A DNA stretch of 64,000 nucleotides from Frateuria_A sp051900415 (GCF_051900415.1 NZ_JBHZGL010000008.1:1-64000), one strand, 5' to 3'. Shown: positions 1 to 8,061, numbered from the stretch's first letter. The notes: generated from the letters alone by a model not told the origin. Made by a program: numbers and translations.

Positions 1-60
1 CCCGCTTGCGGGCGATGCTTCCGGTCCGGTGTCACGCAGAGCATCGCCCGCAAGCGGGCG
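1..60. repeat. REP-type palindrome, cut by the window edge
   Basis: Two arms, CCCGCTTGCGGGCGATGCT and its reverse complement, flank a short loop and form a long stem. The same element occurs complete at 19949-20020 with GTAGGAGC and GCTCCTGC ends. It lies downstream of the leftward glnL gene, where ntrC would normally follow outside the window. Confidence 0.8.
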
Positions 61-86
61 CCCACAGGGTTCGGAGAACATGCGGG

Positions 87-1082
87 TCATGCGTGTTCCA
101 GCGGCAGCCACAGGGTGAACGTGGTGGCGCCCGGCGTGCCGGCGTGGCGCAGCTCGCCGCCATGTTCATGCGCGATCTCGCGCGCCATCGCCAGGCCCAG
201 GCCGGTGCCGTCGGCGCGACCGGACACCAGCGGCTCGAACAGCGTGTCGCGCAGGGCAGCGGGGACGCCCGCGCCATCGTCCACCATGTCCAGCCGCAGG
301 GCGGTGCGCAGCACGCGTTCGCCCAGCCGCACCCCATGTTCGGCGCGGGTGCGCAGGATCAGATGGCGCGCGCCGGCTTCGCGCGCGTTGCGCGCCAGGT
401 TGAGCAGCAATTGCTGCAGGCGATCGGCATCGCCTCGCAGCTCCGGCAGGCTGGGGTCGTAGTCCTGGCGGATCGCCAGCGGCGAAGGTTCGGCCTCCAG
501 CAGCGCGACGACCCGCTCCAGCACCGCGTGCAGGTTGATCGCGTCCTGCGGCGACGCGCCGGCCGGACGCAGCAGGCGATCGGCCAGCGCGGCCAGCCGG
601 TCGGCCTCGGCGATGACCATGCCGGCCAGCGCCTTGAGCTCCGCCTCGGCGACGCGCCGCTGCAACAGTTGCGCCGCACCGCGCAGGCCGGCGAGCGGGT
701 TCTTCACCTCGTGCGCGAGGCCGCGCAGGCTGGCCGAGACTGGGGAGCTTTCGGCTGGTGGCGGCGCGAGCACGTGCACTTCCAGCAGCAGGTGTTCGGC
801 ATCGAGCGGCTGCAACGACACGTCGAGCCGCCGCTCCGGCGCGCCCAGGCGCAGGTCGCGCCATTGCACGGTGCGTTGTTCGTCGCGCGCCCGCGCCGCC
901 TGGGACGCCACCGCCGGCTCGCCCAGCAGCGACGCCAGCGGCTGGCCAATGGCGCGTCGCGGGCCCAGCTCCAGCGCTTCGGCCAGCGCCGGGTTGAGCC
1001 AGGCCAGCTGCAAGCGGGCATCGACCAGGCCAAGCCCGGTCGTCGCCTGTTCCGCCCATGCGCGCCAGTCGGCTTCGTTCAT
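87..1082 (-). CDS. glnL: Nitrogen regulation sensor histidine kinase NtrB (GlnL)
   Basis: Cytoplasmic two-component kinase that phosphorylates NtrC under nitrogen limitation and is held in check by PII protein. The 331-residue protein has an N-terminal PAS-like region (about 1-105), the H-box LAHEVKNPLAGLRGAAQLL with His124 as the phosphorylation site, and a C-terminal ATPase with an N-box (LLNLARNAREAG) and a DDGAGVP and GTGLGL glycine-rich lid. There is no membrane segment, as expected for NtrB. The ATG at 1082 has only a weak ribosome binding site, which lies inside an inverted repeat. glnA is about 3.7 kb upstream on the same strand. ntrC would be expected just beyond base 1, but this cannot be seen. 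Confidence 0.93.
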   Translation of the reverse strand: MNEADWRAWAEQATTGLGLVDARLQLAWLNPALAEALELGPRRAIGQPLASLLGEPAVASQAARARDEQRTVQWRDLRLGAPERRLDVSLQPLDAEHLLLEVHVLAPPPAESSPVSASLRGLAHEVKNPLAGLRGAAQLLQRRVAEAELKALAGMVIAEADRLAALADRLLRPAGASPQDAINLHAVLERVVALLEAEPSPLAIRQDYDPSLPELRGDADRLQQLLLNLARNAREAGARHLILRTRAEHGVRLGERVLRTALRLDMVDDGAGVPAALRDTLFEPLVSGRADGTGLGLAMAREIAHEHGGELRHAGTPGATTFTLWLPLEHA

Positions 1083-1118
1083 TGCACCATCATGGGCGTT
1101 GCGCCCTCTTGGTGCAAT
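1081..1118 (-). promoter_or_regulatory. Inverted repeat over the glnL start codon
   Basis: Arms ATTGCACCA (1081-1089) and TGGTGCAAT (1110-1118) are perfect complements. Nested inside are GGGCG (94-98 of that kilobase line, i.e. 1094-1098) and CGCCC (1102-1106) around a TTG loop. In the glnL mRNA the outer stem would pair the weak Shine-Dalgarno region and end at the AUG. Each arm also matches a half of the NtrC site consensus (TGCACCA/TGGTGCA), but the 20-base spacing is too wide for a standard site. It is either an RNA switch or a pair of NtrC half-sites. Confidence 0.5.
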
Positions 1119-1130
1119 GCAGCCGCCGGA

Positions 1131-1610
1131 CTACGGGGTCACGACCTCCCGGTGCATCGGCGCCAGCCTGGCCAGCAGCTTGTTTTGTGCGCGGAACGGG
1201 ATGCCGTGCTTGTCCATCGCCTTCTGCAGGTCCTCCACCAGCGCATTGAACTGGCTGCGGTGGATGTCCAGCCCGCGGTGCACCTGCGCCATGTTCTTGC
1301 CGGTGTAGGTGCAGGGGCCATCGAGGATCACGCAGAACTGGTCGACCAGTTCGGCCTTGACGTGCTCGCGGTCGACCGGCTCGAAGAACGGCCGCGTGCG
1401 CGGGTCGGCCATCAGGTTGGCCATGAAATCGTCCATCAGCGCGACCAGCCCGGCCTTGCCGCCGAACTGGTCGAACACCGGCTTGAGCGACGGGTCGCGC
1501 GGCGCCGGGTCGGCGGCCGGATGGGTCACCGGCATGGCGCTCTGCGCCTGGGCCGCGCCGACGGCGAGGCCGGCGGCCAGGAACAACGGAAGAAGCGACT
1601 GCTTGAGCAT
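1131..1610 (-). CDS. Group I truncated hemoglobin with a signal peptide
   Basis: Heme protein of the 2-over-2 globin fold, probably handling NO or O2. The 159-residue product starts with a signal peptide (MLKQSLLPLFLAAGLAVGAAQA), so it is predicted to act in the periplasm, whereas most family members are cytoplasmic. The globin core spans about residues 43-155 and holds the family signature YTGKNMAQVHRGLDI, with His111 as the proximal heme ligand and Phe-Phe at 75-76. The ATG at 1610 was chosen because it directly opens the signal peptide. It lies 14 bases after the DUF3034 gene and 48 bases before glnL, so it is probably co-transcribed with the former. Confidence 0.85.
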   Translation of the reverse strand: MLKQSLLPLFLAAGLAVGAAQAQSAMPVTHPAADPAPRDPSLKPVFDQFGGKAGLVALMDDFMANLMADPRTRPFFEPVDREHVKAELVDQFCVILDGPCTYTGKNMAQVHRGLDIHRSQFNALVEDLQKAMDKHGIPFRAQNKLLARLAPMHREVVTP

Positions 1611-1624
1611 GAGGTTGTTCCTTG

Positions 1625-2515
1625 TCAGAAGCCGAGCTGGACGGAGGCGTAGAGGCCGCGCTGGCGGTCCTTGATCACGATGTTGCCGAGGTCGGCATAG
1701 GCAAGGGTCACCGACACGTGCTTGGTCGGTGACCAGGCGACGAAGGCGTCGTACCAGTCGTCCTCCTTCGCGATGCCGAGGTTGTCCGGCTTCATGCGGT
1801 ACTCGGCGCCGATGGCCCACTGGCGGGTGAGCAGGTAGGCGACCGAGGTTTCCAGTTCCGCCTGGTAACCGTCGTGCCGGTCGCCGCCGAAGCCGAGGAT
1901 GCCGATCTGGTTGGCCTTGGTGAAACGCACGGTGGCGTTGACCAGCAGGCTCTGGGCGAGGAACAGCTTGGTCGCGTCGATGTAGTAGTCGGTGCCCTGC
2001 GAGCGCGTGGCACCGACGAACTTCACGATCGCGTCCTGGTTGTTCTTCTTGTACTGCGCGCCGATGGAAACCTGCGGCAGCCAGCTGTCCTGCTCCAGCA
2101 CCGCATCGCCGAACAGGCGCACCTTTACGCCGACCACGTCCTGGCGGAAGGTGAAGCCGCGTCCCAGGCCGAGCGCGGCACCGACGTCCTCGGTGTTGAA
2201 GCGCTGCTGCGCGTAGGAAAGCTCGACGCGGTTGTAGAAGCCGACCATCACGCCGGCGTCGTCCAGGTGGTAGTCGGGCAGGTTCACCCGCGTGTAGAAG
2301 GCGTTCGCACCGATCTGGTCACGCGTGCCGTAGCCGCCGATCACCGCCCACGGCGTAAGCCCGCCACCGGCGGCGCCCTCGACCTGGCTCACGCCGCCGG
2401 TGAGCAGCAGCTTGCCGCTGGTGCCGGCATCGTCGGCCATCGCCAGGCCCGGCGCCGTCGCGGCGATGAGAAGCGCGCCGAGCAGCGTTGCCCGGTTTCC
2501 CCGTTGCTTGTGCAT
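1625..2515 (-). CDS. DUF3034 family outer-membrane beta-barrel-like protein
   Basis: A 296-residue exported protein: signal peptide MHKQRGNRATLLGALLIAATAPGLAMA, then alternating hydrophobic and polar beta strands ending in SVQLGF, a C-terminal aromatic residue typical of outer-membrane barrels. It fits the DUF3034 family, whose function is not known to me. The ATG at 2515 is the only start that leaves an intact signal peptide. It sits between the COG4315 gene (47 bases upstream) and the truncated hemoglobin (14 bases downstream), all leftward, which suggests one operon and possibly a shared redox or NO-related role. That role is inference. Confidence 0.75.
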   Translation of the reverse strand: MHKQRGNRATLLGALLIAATAPGLAMADDAGTSGKLLLTGGVSQVEGAAGGGLTPWAVIGGYGTRDQIGANAFYTRVNLPDYHLDDAGVMVGFYNRVELSYAQQRFNTEDVGAALGLGRGFTFRQDVVGVKVRLFGDAVLEQDSWLPQVSIGAQYKKNNQDAIVKFVGATRSQGTDYYIDATKLFLAQSLLVNATVRFTKANQIGILGFGGDRHDGYQAELETSVAYLLTRQWAIGAEYRMKPDNLGIAKEDDWYDAFVAWSPTKHVSVTLAYADLGNIVIKDRQRGLYASVQLGF

Positions 2516-2562
2516 GGTGTCTCCCTGTCTGGGACGCGCCCCAAGCGCGCCACCGGATGGAG

Positions 2563-2967
2563 TTACGGATGGATGGCCGGTGCGGATGCAGCCGCGTCGA
2601 GCGCCCGATGCCACGTGCCGTTGAGGCCATCGCCACGCGCGTCGCCCGGCGCGGCATCGCCGGCATAGCGGTAGAGCGGGCGCCCTTGCCAGGCCCACTG
2701 GCGGCGGCCGTCGGCGCGCACGATCCGGCCGAACCCCTGCGGTGCGGACGCCGCGGCCGGCGCCTCCAGCGGTGGCCAGACCGCGGCACACGGGCCCGTG
2801 CAGGCACTTTGCCCGGGCACGGCATCGGCGTCGTAGACGTACAACGCGCGCCCCTGACCGTCGACCAGCCGGCCCTGCCCGTCATGGGTCGGGATCGTCT
2901 GGGCGGCCACGACCGTCGCTACCGCGAGCATGCCTGCCATCCACCACCATCGCTTTTGCCTGTTCAT
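2563..2967 (-). CDS. Secreted COG4315-type repeat protein
   Basis: A 134-residue exported protein of unknown biochemical function. The N-terminal signal is MNRQKRWWWMAGMLAVATVVAAQ. Two copies of the family repeat follow: one around GRALYVYDADAVPGQSACTGPCAAVWPP with two cysteines, and one around GRPLYRYAGDAAPGDARGDGLNGTWH. These are the hallmarks of the predicted lipoprotein repeat family COG4315. No lipobox cysteine is present here. It is the first gene of the leftward group that continues with DUF3034 and the truncated hemoglobin. The divergent neighbour at 3115 belongs to another unit. Confidence 0.8.
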   Translation of the reverse strand: MNRQKRWWWMAGMLAVATVVAAQTIPTHDGQGRLVDGQGRALYVYDADAVPGQSACTGPCAAVWPPLEAPAAASAPQGFGRIVRADGRRQWAWQGRPLYRYAGDAAPGDARGDGLNGTWHRALDAAASAPAIHP

Positions 2968-3114
2968 CCAACGTCCCCCTCGCGGCCCGTCGCCGCCCCT
3001 GCGAGGTACGCGACGACCGACCGCGCGGATGCATGCCGAGCTGCGACGGCGACGACGGTTCGGCCACCACCGCGCGCGTAGGGTCGGCCCTGGGCAACCG
3101 GGGAGGACACCGCC

Positions 3115-4626
3115 ATGAGCCAACTGATCGTCTGCTGCGACGGCACCTGGAACACCCTGGAGCACACCGACCAGGGTCTGCCGGCGCCCACCAACGTGGC
3201 CAAGCTCTACAACGCCGCGGTGAAGGACGAGCAGCAGCAGGTCTACTACCACCCCGGCGTGGGCACCAACGGCGGCTGGCTGGACCGGGTGGTCGGCGGC
3301 GGCACCGGCGCCGGGCTGGAGCGCAACATCATGAGCGCCTACCAGTGGCTGGCCGTGCGTTACCAGCCGGGCGACCGGATTTTCCTGTTCGGCTTCAGCC
3401 GCGGTGCCTACACCGTGCGCAGCCTGGGCGGGATGCTCGCGCACAGCGGCCTGCTCGACCTGTCGGACGCGGCGCTGGCACCGGCCGAGGTGTGGTCGCG
3501 CGTGCAGCAGGTGTTCGAGGCCTACCGGTCCGGCAAGCCGTTCGCCAACGCCAATGGCTGGGCCTTCCACGGCGTGCCGCCCGGGCAACCCACGGAGGGC
3601 ACCATCGGCGTGCACTTCATGGGCGTGTGGGACACGGTCGGTGCACTGGGCATTCCGCTGGAGTTGTCGGTATTGCGCTTCATCGGCGACCCTCGCCGCT
3701 ACCAGTTCCACGATACGAAGATCAGCCTGATGATCGCCAACGCCCGCCATGCGGTGGCGATGGACGAGCGCCGTGCGGACTTCATGCCGACGCTGTGGAC
3801 GAACATCCGTCGTCCCGACCGGGTGCACCAGGTGTGGTTTCCGGGCGTGCACGGCGACGTCGGCGGCGGTTACGCACAGGCGGGGCTGTCCGACATCGCG
3901 CTGGCCTGGATGCTCGACGAAGCCGCGACCTGCGGCCTGCGGCTGCGCGAGAACACGCGCGCGCAGTTGCGTCCCGATCCGCAAGGCGTACTGCACGACT
4001 CGCGGCAGGGCCTGTTCAAACTCGGCCGCAACCAGCCGCGCGCGGTGGCGCAGGTGGCCAGGGCCAGCGTGCTCGCCGGACTGGTGCACCCGAGCGCGCT
4101 GGCGCGGCAGGTCGATCCGCCGCTCGCGCAGGGCGACTACTGGCCCACCCGCGTGCTCGCGGGCGGCGAGCGGACGGCGCTGGACGTGTTCGCCTCGACC
4201 CACTGGAACATCACCGGGCTGTACCTGGAGGCCGGCGTCACCTACCGCTTCGGCGCCTCGGGCGAATGGCTCGACGCGGGCGCCAAGTTCTCCCCCGCCG
4301 GCGGTGAGCTCGATGGCCACCACGCCTCCGACATCGCGCGCCTGGCGGCCACCGCCCTGGGCTCGGTGGAACACGTGTTCAACGCCGCCAGCCACGGCGA
4401 CAGCGATTTCTGGTTCACCCGGCGCGTGGAGTCGGCGCCCTGGTGCGCACTGATCGGCTTTGTCGCCAATGGCGAAGGCGACGACCGCGGCGAGACCTTC
4501 GTGATCGGCAACGGCTGTCGCTTCACGCCGGCCGCCAGCGGCTATTTCTACGCCTACGCCAACGACGCCTGGCAGGCCTACGCCAACAACCACGGCAGCG
4601 TGGCGCTGGTGGTCGAGCGGCCCTGA
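3115..4626 (+). CDS. DUF2235 alpha/beta-hydrolase (putative lipase)
   Basis: A 503-residue protein with the DUF2235 alpha/beta-hydrolase fold. The opening CCDGTWNT block and the nucleophile elbow GFSRGAYTVRSLGG place the catalytic Ser at residue 95; GVHGDVGGGY (about 242-251) is another family block. The N-terminal half (1-290) is the conserved domain and the C-terminal 200 residues look beta-rich and are of unknown role. Some family members are type VI secretion phospholipase effectors (Tle1), but no VgrG, adaptor or immunity gene is adjacent and no signal peptide is present, so a housekeeping hydrolase is equally possible. A GGGGAGGAC ribosome binding site precedes the ATG. The gene is monocistronic and is followed by a REP element. 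Confidence 0.8.
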   Translation: MSQLIVCCDGTWNTLEHTDQGLPAPTNVAKLYNAAVKDEQQQVYYHPGVGTNGGWLDRVVGGGTGAGLERNIMSAYQWLAVRYQPGDRIFLFGFSRGAYTVRSLGGMLAHSGLLDLSDAALAPAEVWSRVQQVFEAYRSGKPFANANGWAFHGVPPGQPTEGTIGVHFMGVWDTVGALGIPLELSVLRFIGDPRRYQFHDTKISLMIANARHAVAMDERRADFMPTLWTNIRRPDRVHQVWFPGVHGDVGGGYAQAGLSDIALAWMLDEAATCGLRLRENTRAQLRPDPQGVLHDSRQGLFKLGRNQPRAVAQVARASVLAGLVHPSALARQVDPPLAQGDYWPTRVLAGGERTALDVFASTHWNITGLYLEAGVTYRFGASGEWLDAGAKFSPAGGELDGHHASDIARLAATALGSVEHVFNAASHGDSDFWFTRRVESAPWCALIGFVANGEGDDRGETFVIGNGCRFTPAASGYFYAYANDAWQAYANNHGSVALVVERP

Positions 4627-4633
4627 GCTCTCC

Positions 4634-4706
4634 GTAGGAGCCAACTCGTGGGCGATGCTCTTTCGCGCGGGGGACAAAGAGCACCGCCCACAAGTGCGCT
4701 GCTACA
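4634..4706. repeat. REP element (diverged arms)
   Basis: GTAGGAGCCAACTCGTGGGCGATGCTC and GAGCACCGCCCACAAGTGCGCTGCTAC form imperfect complementary arms. It sits between the convergent DUF2235 and glnA genes and abuts the glnA terminator. Confidence 0.75.
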
Positions 4707-4734
4707 AAAAAAGACGGGCGCCGAGGCGCCCGTC
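4706..4734 (-). terminator. Rho-independent terminator of glnA
   Basis: On the minus strand a perfect stem GACGGGCGCC/GGCGCCCGTC is followed at once by seven T residues. It lies about 20 bases after the glnA stop codon. Confidence 0.9.
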
Positions 4735-4756
4735 CCGTCGACCCCTGTCGCTGCGG

Positions 4757-6166
4757 TCAGATCGCGTAGTACATCTGGAATTCCAGCGGATGCGTGCTGG
4801 CACGGTAGGCGGTGACCTCCTTCATCTTCACCTCGATGTAGGCATCGATGAAGTCGTCGGTGAACACGCCGCCGGCCTTGAGGAACTCGCGATCCTTGTC
4901 CAGCGCGGTGAGCGCTTCGTCCAGGCTCGCGCACACCTGCGGGATGTTCTTCTCTTCTTCCGGCGGCAGGTCGTACAGGTCCTTGTCCGCCGGCGCACCC
5001 GGGTCGATCTTGTTGATGATGCCGTCCAGGCCGGCCATCATCAGCGCGGTGAACACCAGGTAGCCGGAGTTCATCGGATCGGGGAAGCGCACCTCGATGC
5101 GGCGGCCCTTCGGGCTGGACACGTACGGGATGCGGCAGCTCGCCGAGCGGTTGCGCGCCGAGTAGGCCAGCATCACCGGCGCCTCGAAGCCCGGCACCAG
5201 GCGCTTGTAGCTGTTGGTGGTGGAGTTGGCGAAGGCGTTGATCGCCTTGGCATGCTTGAAGATGCCGCCGATGTACCACAGCGCCATCTGCGACAGGCCG
5301 CCGTACAGCTCACCGGCGAACAGGTTCTGCCCGTCCTTGGCCAGCGACTGGTGCACGTGCATGCCCGAGCCGTTGTCGCCGACGATCGGCTTGGGCATGA
5401 AGGTCACGGTCTTGCCATTCTGGTGCGCCACGTTGCGGATGACGTACTTCATCGTCATCAGCTCGTCGGCCTTCTTCACCAGCGTGTTGAACTTGACGCC
5501 GATCTCGCACTGGCCGGCGTTGGCCACTTCATGGTGGTGCACCTCGACCACCTGGCCGAGCGATTCGAGCACCTTGCACATGTCCGCGCGCAGGTCGCCC
5601 AGCGAGTCGACCGGCGAGACCGGGAAATAGCCGCCCTTCACGCCCGGGCGGTGGCCGGTGTTCTGGCCGTCGTACTTGTAGCGCGAGGACCAGGCGGCCT
5701 CTTCGGAGCCGATCTCGTAGAACACGCGGCCCATGTCGTTCTGCCAGCGCACCGAGTCGAAGATGAAGAACTCCGGCTCCGGCCCGAAGAAGGCGGTGTC
5801 GGCGATCCCGGTGGACTTGAGGAACGCCTCGCCGCGCTTGGCGATCGAGCGCGGGTCGCGGCCGTAGGCCTGCATGGTCGAGGGCTCCAGCACGTCGCAG
5901 TGCAGGATCAGCTGGGTGTGCGCGGAGAACGGATCCAGATGCGCGGTGTCCGGATCGGGCAGCAGCACCATGTCCGACTCGTTGATGCCCTTCCAGCCCG
6001 GGATCGAGGAGCCGTCGAACATCTTGCCGTCCTCGAAGGTCGACTCGTCGATGGCGTGCGCCGGGAAAGTCACGTGATGGTGCTTGCCGAGCATGTCGGC
6101 AAAACGCAGGTCGACGAACTCGACGTCGTGTTCGGCGATCAGGTCGAGCACTTTCTGGGCGGTCAT
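4757..6166 (-). CDS. glnA: Glutamine synthetase, type I
   Basis: Makes glutamine from glutamate, ammonia and ATP. It is a cytoplasmic dodecamer and the main route of ammonium assimilation. The 469-residue length equals that of E. coli GlnA. Visible blocks are the N-terminal VEFVDLRFADMLGKHHHVT, the active-site DGSSIPGW, the ATP-binding KGGYFPVSPVD and NGSGMHVHQSL, and the adenylylation loop DLYDLPPEEE with Tyr398 as the modified residue. The ATG at 6166 is preferred over an in-frame TTG two codons upstream because it has GAGG at the right distance. A sigma-54 promoter lies 38 bases upstream, consistent with NtrC control by the glnL kinase encoded in this window. Confidence 0.98.
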   Translation of the reverse strand: MTAQKVLDLIAEHDVEFVDLRFADMLGKHHHVTFPAHAIDESTFEDGKMFDGSSIPGWKGINESDMVLLPDPDTAHLDPFSAHTQLILHCDVLEPSTMQAYGRDPRSIAKRGEAFLKSTGIADTAFFGPEPEFFIFDSVRWQNDMGRVFYEIGSEEAAWSSRYKYDGQNTGHRPGVKGGYFPVSPVDSLGDLRADMCKVLESLGQVVEVHHHEVANAGQCEIGVKFNTLVKKADELMTMKYVIRNVAHQNGKTVTFMPKPIVGDNGSGMHVHQSLAKDGQNLFAGELYGGLSQMALWYIGGIFKHAKAINAFANSTTNSYKRLVPGFEAPVMLAYSARNRSASCRIPYVSSPKGRRIEVRFPDPMNSGYLVFTALMMAGLDGIINKIDPGAPADKDLYDLPPEEEKNIPQVCASLDEALTALDKDREFLKAGGVFTDDFIDAYIEVKMKEVTAYRASTHPLEFQMYYAI

Positions 6167-6203
6167 GGGCAAGCCTCGGAGCGGGAAAGGATGCGGGCGT
6201 TAC

Positions 6204-6219
6204 TGCAATGCCCGTGCCA
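6204..6219 (-). promoter_or_regulatory. Sigma-54 promoter of glnA
   Basis: The minus strand reads TGGCACGGGCATTGCA, a complete match to the -24/-12 consensus TGGCAC-G-N4-TTGCA. The predicted transcript start is near 6193, giving a short leader of about 27 bases before the glnA ATG. This class of promoter needs RpoN and an activator such as NtrC. Confidence 0.88.
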
Positions 6220-6230
6220 GCCCCGATCCC

Positions 6231-6307
6231 TGTAGGAGCGCCCTTGGGCGCGACCGCCATGGCGCGCACGAAGAGCATTCCGGTCGCGCCCAAGGGCGCT
6301 CCTACAA
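6231..6307. repeat. REP element between glnA and uppP
   Basis: TGTAGGAGCGCCCTTGGGCG and its complement CGCCCAAGGGCGCTCCTACA form near-perfect arms around a 30-base loop. It lies in the divergent glnA-uppP region, upstream of the sigma-54 promoter. Confidence 0.9.
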
Positions 6308-6335
6308 GGGCGACTGCACCGGTTTCGCCCGATCG

Positions 6336-6354
6336 TTGCACCAAAACGACGCAA
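6336..6354. promoter_or_regulatory. Possible NtrC enhancer site
   Basis: TTGCACC, then AAAAC, then GACGCAA resembles the NtrC dyad TGCACC-N5-GGTGCA with one good and one weak half. It lies about 125 bases upstream of the -24 element, a usual enhancer distance. A further TGCACC half occurs at 6315-6320. Weak evidence on its own. Confidence 0.4.
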
Positions 6355-6425
6355 TCCGGCCTCACGCCGCCGTGCCCGCTTCCCCGTAAGCTATGCCGCT
6401 TTACCGAAGTGCCGGAGAGCCCTTA

Positions 6426-7223
6426 GTGAGCGACCTGATCCGCGTCATCCTGCTCGGCATCATCGAGGGCATCACCGAATTCCTGCCGATCTCCTCGACC
6501 GGGCACCTGCTGATCGCCGAACAACTGGGCCTGGGCCAGCGCTCGGACCTGTTCAACATCGGCATCCAGGCCGGCGCGATCCTGGCGGTGACGCTGATCT
6601 ACTGGAAGCGCCTGTGGCAGCTGCTGACGCAGTGGCGCGACCCGGCCAACCGCGATTACCTGGCCAAGCTCACGGTGGCGTTCCTGATCACCGCGGTGCT
6701 TGGCTTTATCGCGGTGAAGTGTGGCTTCACGCTGCCCGACACGGTGACCCCGATCGCCTGGGCGCTGGTCATCGGCGGCTTCTGGATGATCGGCGCCGAA
6801 GCGGTCGCGGCGCGCCAGCCGGACCGGCGCGAAGTGACCTGGACGGTGGCGGTGCTGGTGGGTATCGCCCAGATGCTCGCCGGCATCTTCCCGGGCACCT
6901 CGCGCTCGGCAGCGACGATTTTCGCCGCGCTGCTGGCCGGCACCAGCAACCGCGCGGCGGCCACCGAGTTTGCCTTCCTGGTCGGCATCCCGACGATGTA
7001 CGCGGCGACCGGCTACGAACTGCTCAAGGTGATGAAGAACGGCGGCGCGGTGCACGAGGACTGGAGCGCGCTGATCGTCGGTTTCGTGGTCTCGGCGATC
7101 GTCGCCTTCGCCGCGGTGAAGTGGTTGCTGGGTTACATCCGCACGCACCGCTTCACGCCGTTCGCGATCTACCGCATCGCACTGGGCGTGGCCTTGCTGC
7201 TCTGGCTGCCGGCCGGCGGCTGA
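6426..7223 (+). CDS. uppP: Undecaprenyl-diphosphatase UppP (BacA)
   Basis: Inner-membrane phosphatase that recycles undecaprenyl pyrophosphate to the lipid carrier used for peptidoglycan and surface polysaccharides; it also gives bacitracin tolerance. The 265-residue, highly hydrophobic protein (about eight membrane segments) has both family signatures: EGITEFLPISSTGHL near the N-terminus and PGTSRSAATIFAALLAG in the middle, with the catalytic Glu, Ser and Arg. The start is GTG at 6426, six bases after GGAGAG. It is transcribed alone, divergent from glnA. Confidence 0.95.
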   Translation: MSDLIRVILLGIIEGITEFLPISSTGHLLIAEQLGLGQRSDLFNIGIQAGAILAVTLIYWKRLWQLLTQWRDPANRDYLAKLTVAFLITAVLGFIAVKCGFTLPDTVTPIAWALVIGGFWMIGAEAVAARQPDRREVTWTVAVLVGIAQMLAGIFPGTSRSAATIFAALLAGTSNRAAATEFAFLVGIPTMYAATGYELLKVMKNGGAVHEDWSALIVGFVVSAIVAFAAVKWLLGYIRTHRFTPFAIYRIALGVALLLWLPAGG

Positions 7224-7239
7224 AGCCCCGGCCGGGCGA

Positions 7240-8061
7240 TCAACCCGGCGGACCCGCGATCAGCTGGACCGGGCTGTCCAGCGCGACCGTCTCGCCGATC
7301 GGACTGACATCGCCGGGTGCCTTGGGCGCGGCGTCCCTGTTTGCCTGCCTGGAAAGCGCCTCGCTGCGGCTGATGCTGTTCAACGCATAGACGAACGGCA
7401 CCTGGATGCGTGTTGCCACCGGTAGTCCGTCGACCTGCTCCGGCTGTGCCACGGCATGGCGCATCACCGCTTCGGCAGATTGGATGAAGGCACCGGGATT
7501 GGGATGGTTGATGCGATGGCTGGCTGCGTGGATGTCGGTCAACGTGCCGTCCGGGTGCACGATCGCTTCCATCACGACCGATCCCTGGCCGCGCTGGCGC
7601 AGCTCGTTGCGCGGGTATTCGGGGAGCACCGGAAAGGCGAGACCCGGCCCGTTCGAGCGGTACACCGCACGCAGCCCGTAATTGCCGCCCGTCTGGCGCA
7701 CGACCTGCAGCGCGAGCCGCACGTAGGTGCGCGCCGTCACCGCGCGGCCGCCGCGCACGGGCGGCTTGAAATGCCAGTGCGCGATGGCCTCCCTTGCCGG
7801 CGCGACAAGCGTGGCGGGGACCTCGCCGGAGAGCCCGATCGCGGTGATGCTGCCGTCGGCCCCGATATCCAGCGCCGCCTGGGCGCGGTATTCGCGTGCG
7901 ACCTGTGCCTCGGCCGTCGCTGCGCGCGCTGGCGCGACGCCCGCTGCGAGCAGCGCGCACAGCGCCCATGCCGACGCCATGCCTGCCCGCCCGGTACGCT
8001 GGCCTGTGCCCTTCGCACCCGCGCCAGGCGCGGCGGCGGTGATCCGTGTCATCGGCTTCAT
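7240..8061 (-). CDS. Exported protein with TonB-C-like domains (paralog A)
   Basis: A 273-residue protein with a long basic N-terminus (about 1-27) followed by a hydrophobic signal ending in ARAATAE, so probably periplasmic. Two TonB C-terminal-like modules are visible. The first has DIGADGSITAIGLSGE with AREAIAHWHFKPPVRGGRAV (about 60-110); the second has YPRNELRQRGQGSVVMEAIVHPDGTLTDIH (about 148-182). It lacks the proline-rich spacer of a true TonB, so energy transduction is doubtful. It is paralogous to the gene 77 bases upstream (8139-8876), for example in the shared RAVTARTY block. The specific role is not known. Confidence 0.7.
   Translation of the reverse strand: MKPMTRITAAAPGAGAKGTGQRTGRAGMASAWALCALLAAGVAPARAATAEAQVAREYRAQAALDIGADGSITAIGLSGEVPATLVAPAREAIAHWHFKPPVRGGRAVTARTYVRLALQVVRQTGGNYGLRAVYRSNGPGLAFPVLPEYPRNELRQRGQGSVVMEAIVHPDGTLTDIHAASHRINHPNPGAFIQSAEAVMRHAVAQPEQVDGLPVATRIQVPFVYALNSISRSEALSRQANRDAAPKAPGDVSPIGETVALDSPVQLIAGPPG

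Noticed and set aside
3115..4626. Type VI secretion effector role for the DUF2235 protein.
   Set aside because: The family includes such effectors, but no VgrG, PAAR, adaptor or immunity gene is adjacent, so it is not claimed.
2968..4677. Long leftward open frame covering the DUF2235 gene and continuing into the COG4315 gene.
   Set aside because: Only its last 134 codons are a real protein with a signal peptide and repeats; the rest is antisense to DUF2235.
4655..6235. Open frame opposite glnA, and similar ones opposite gyrB (60917-62917) and other genes.
   Set aside because: Codon bias of high-GC genes leaves antisense frames open; no start signals, motifs or sensible composition.
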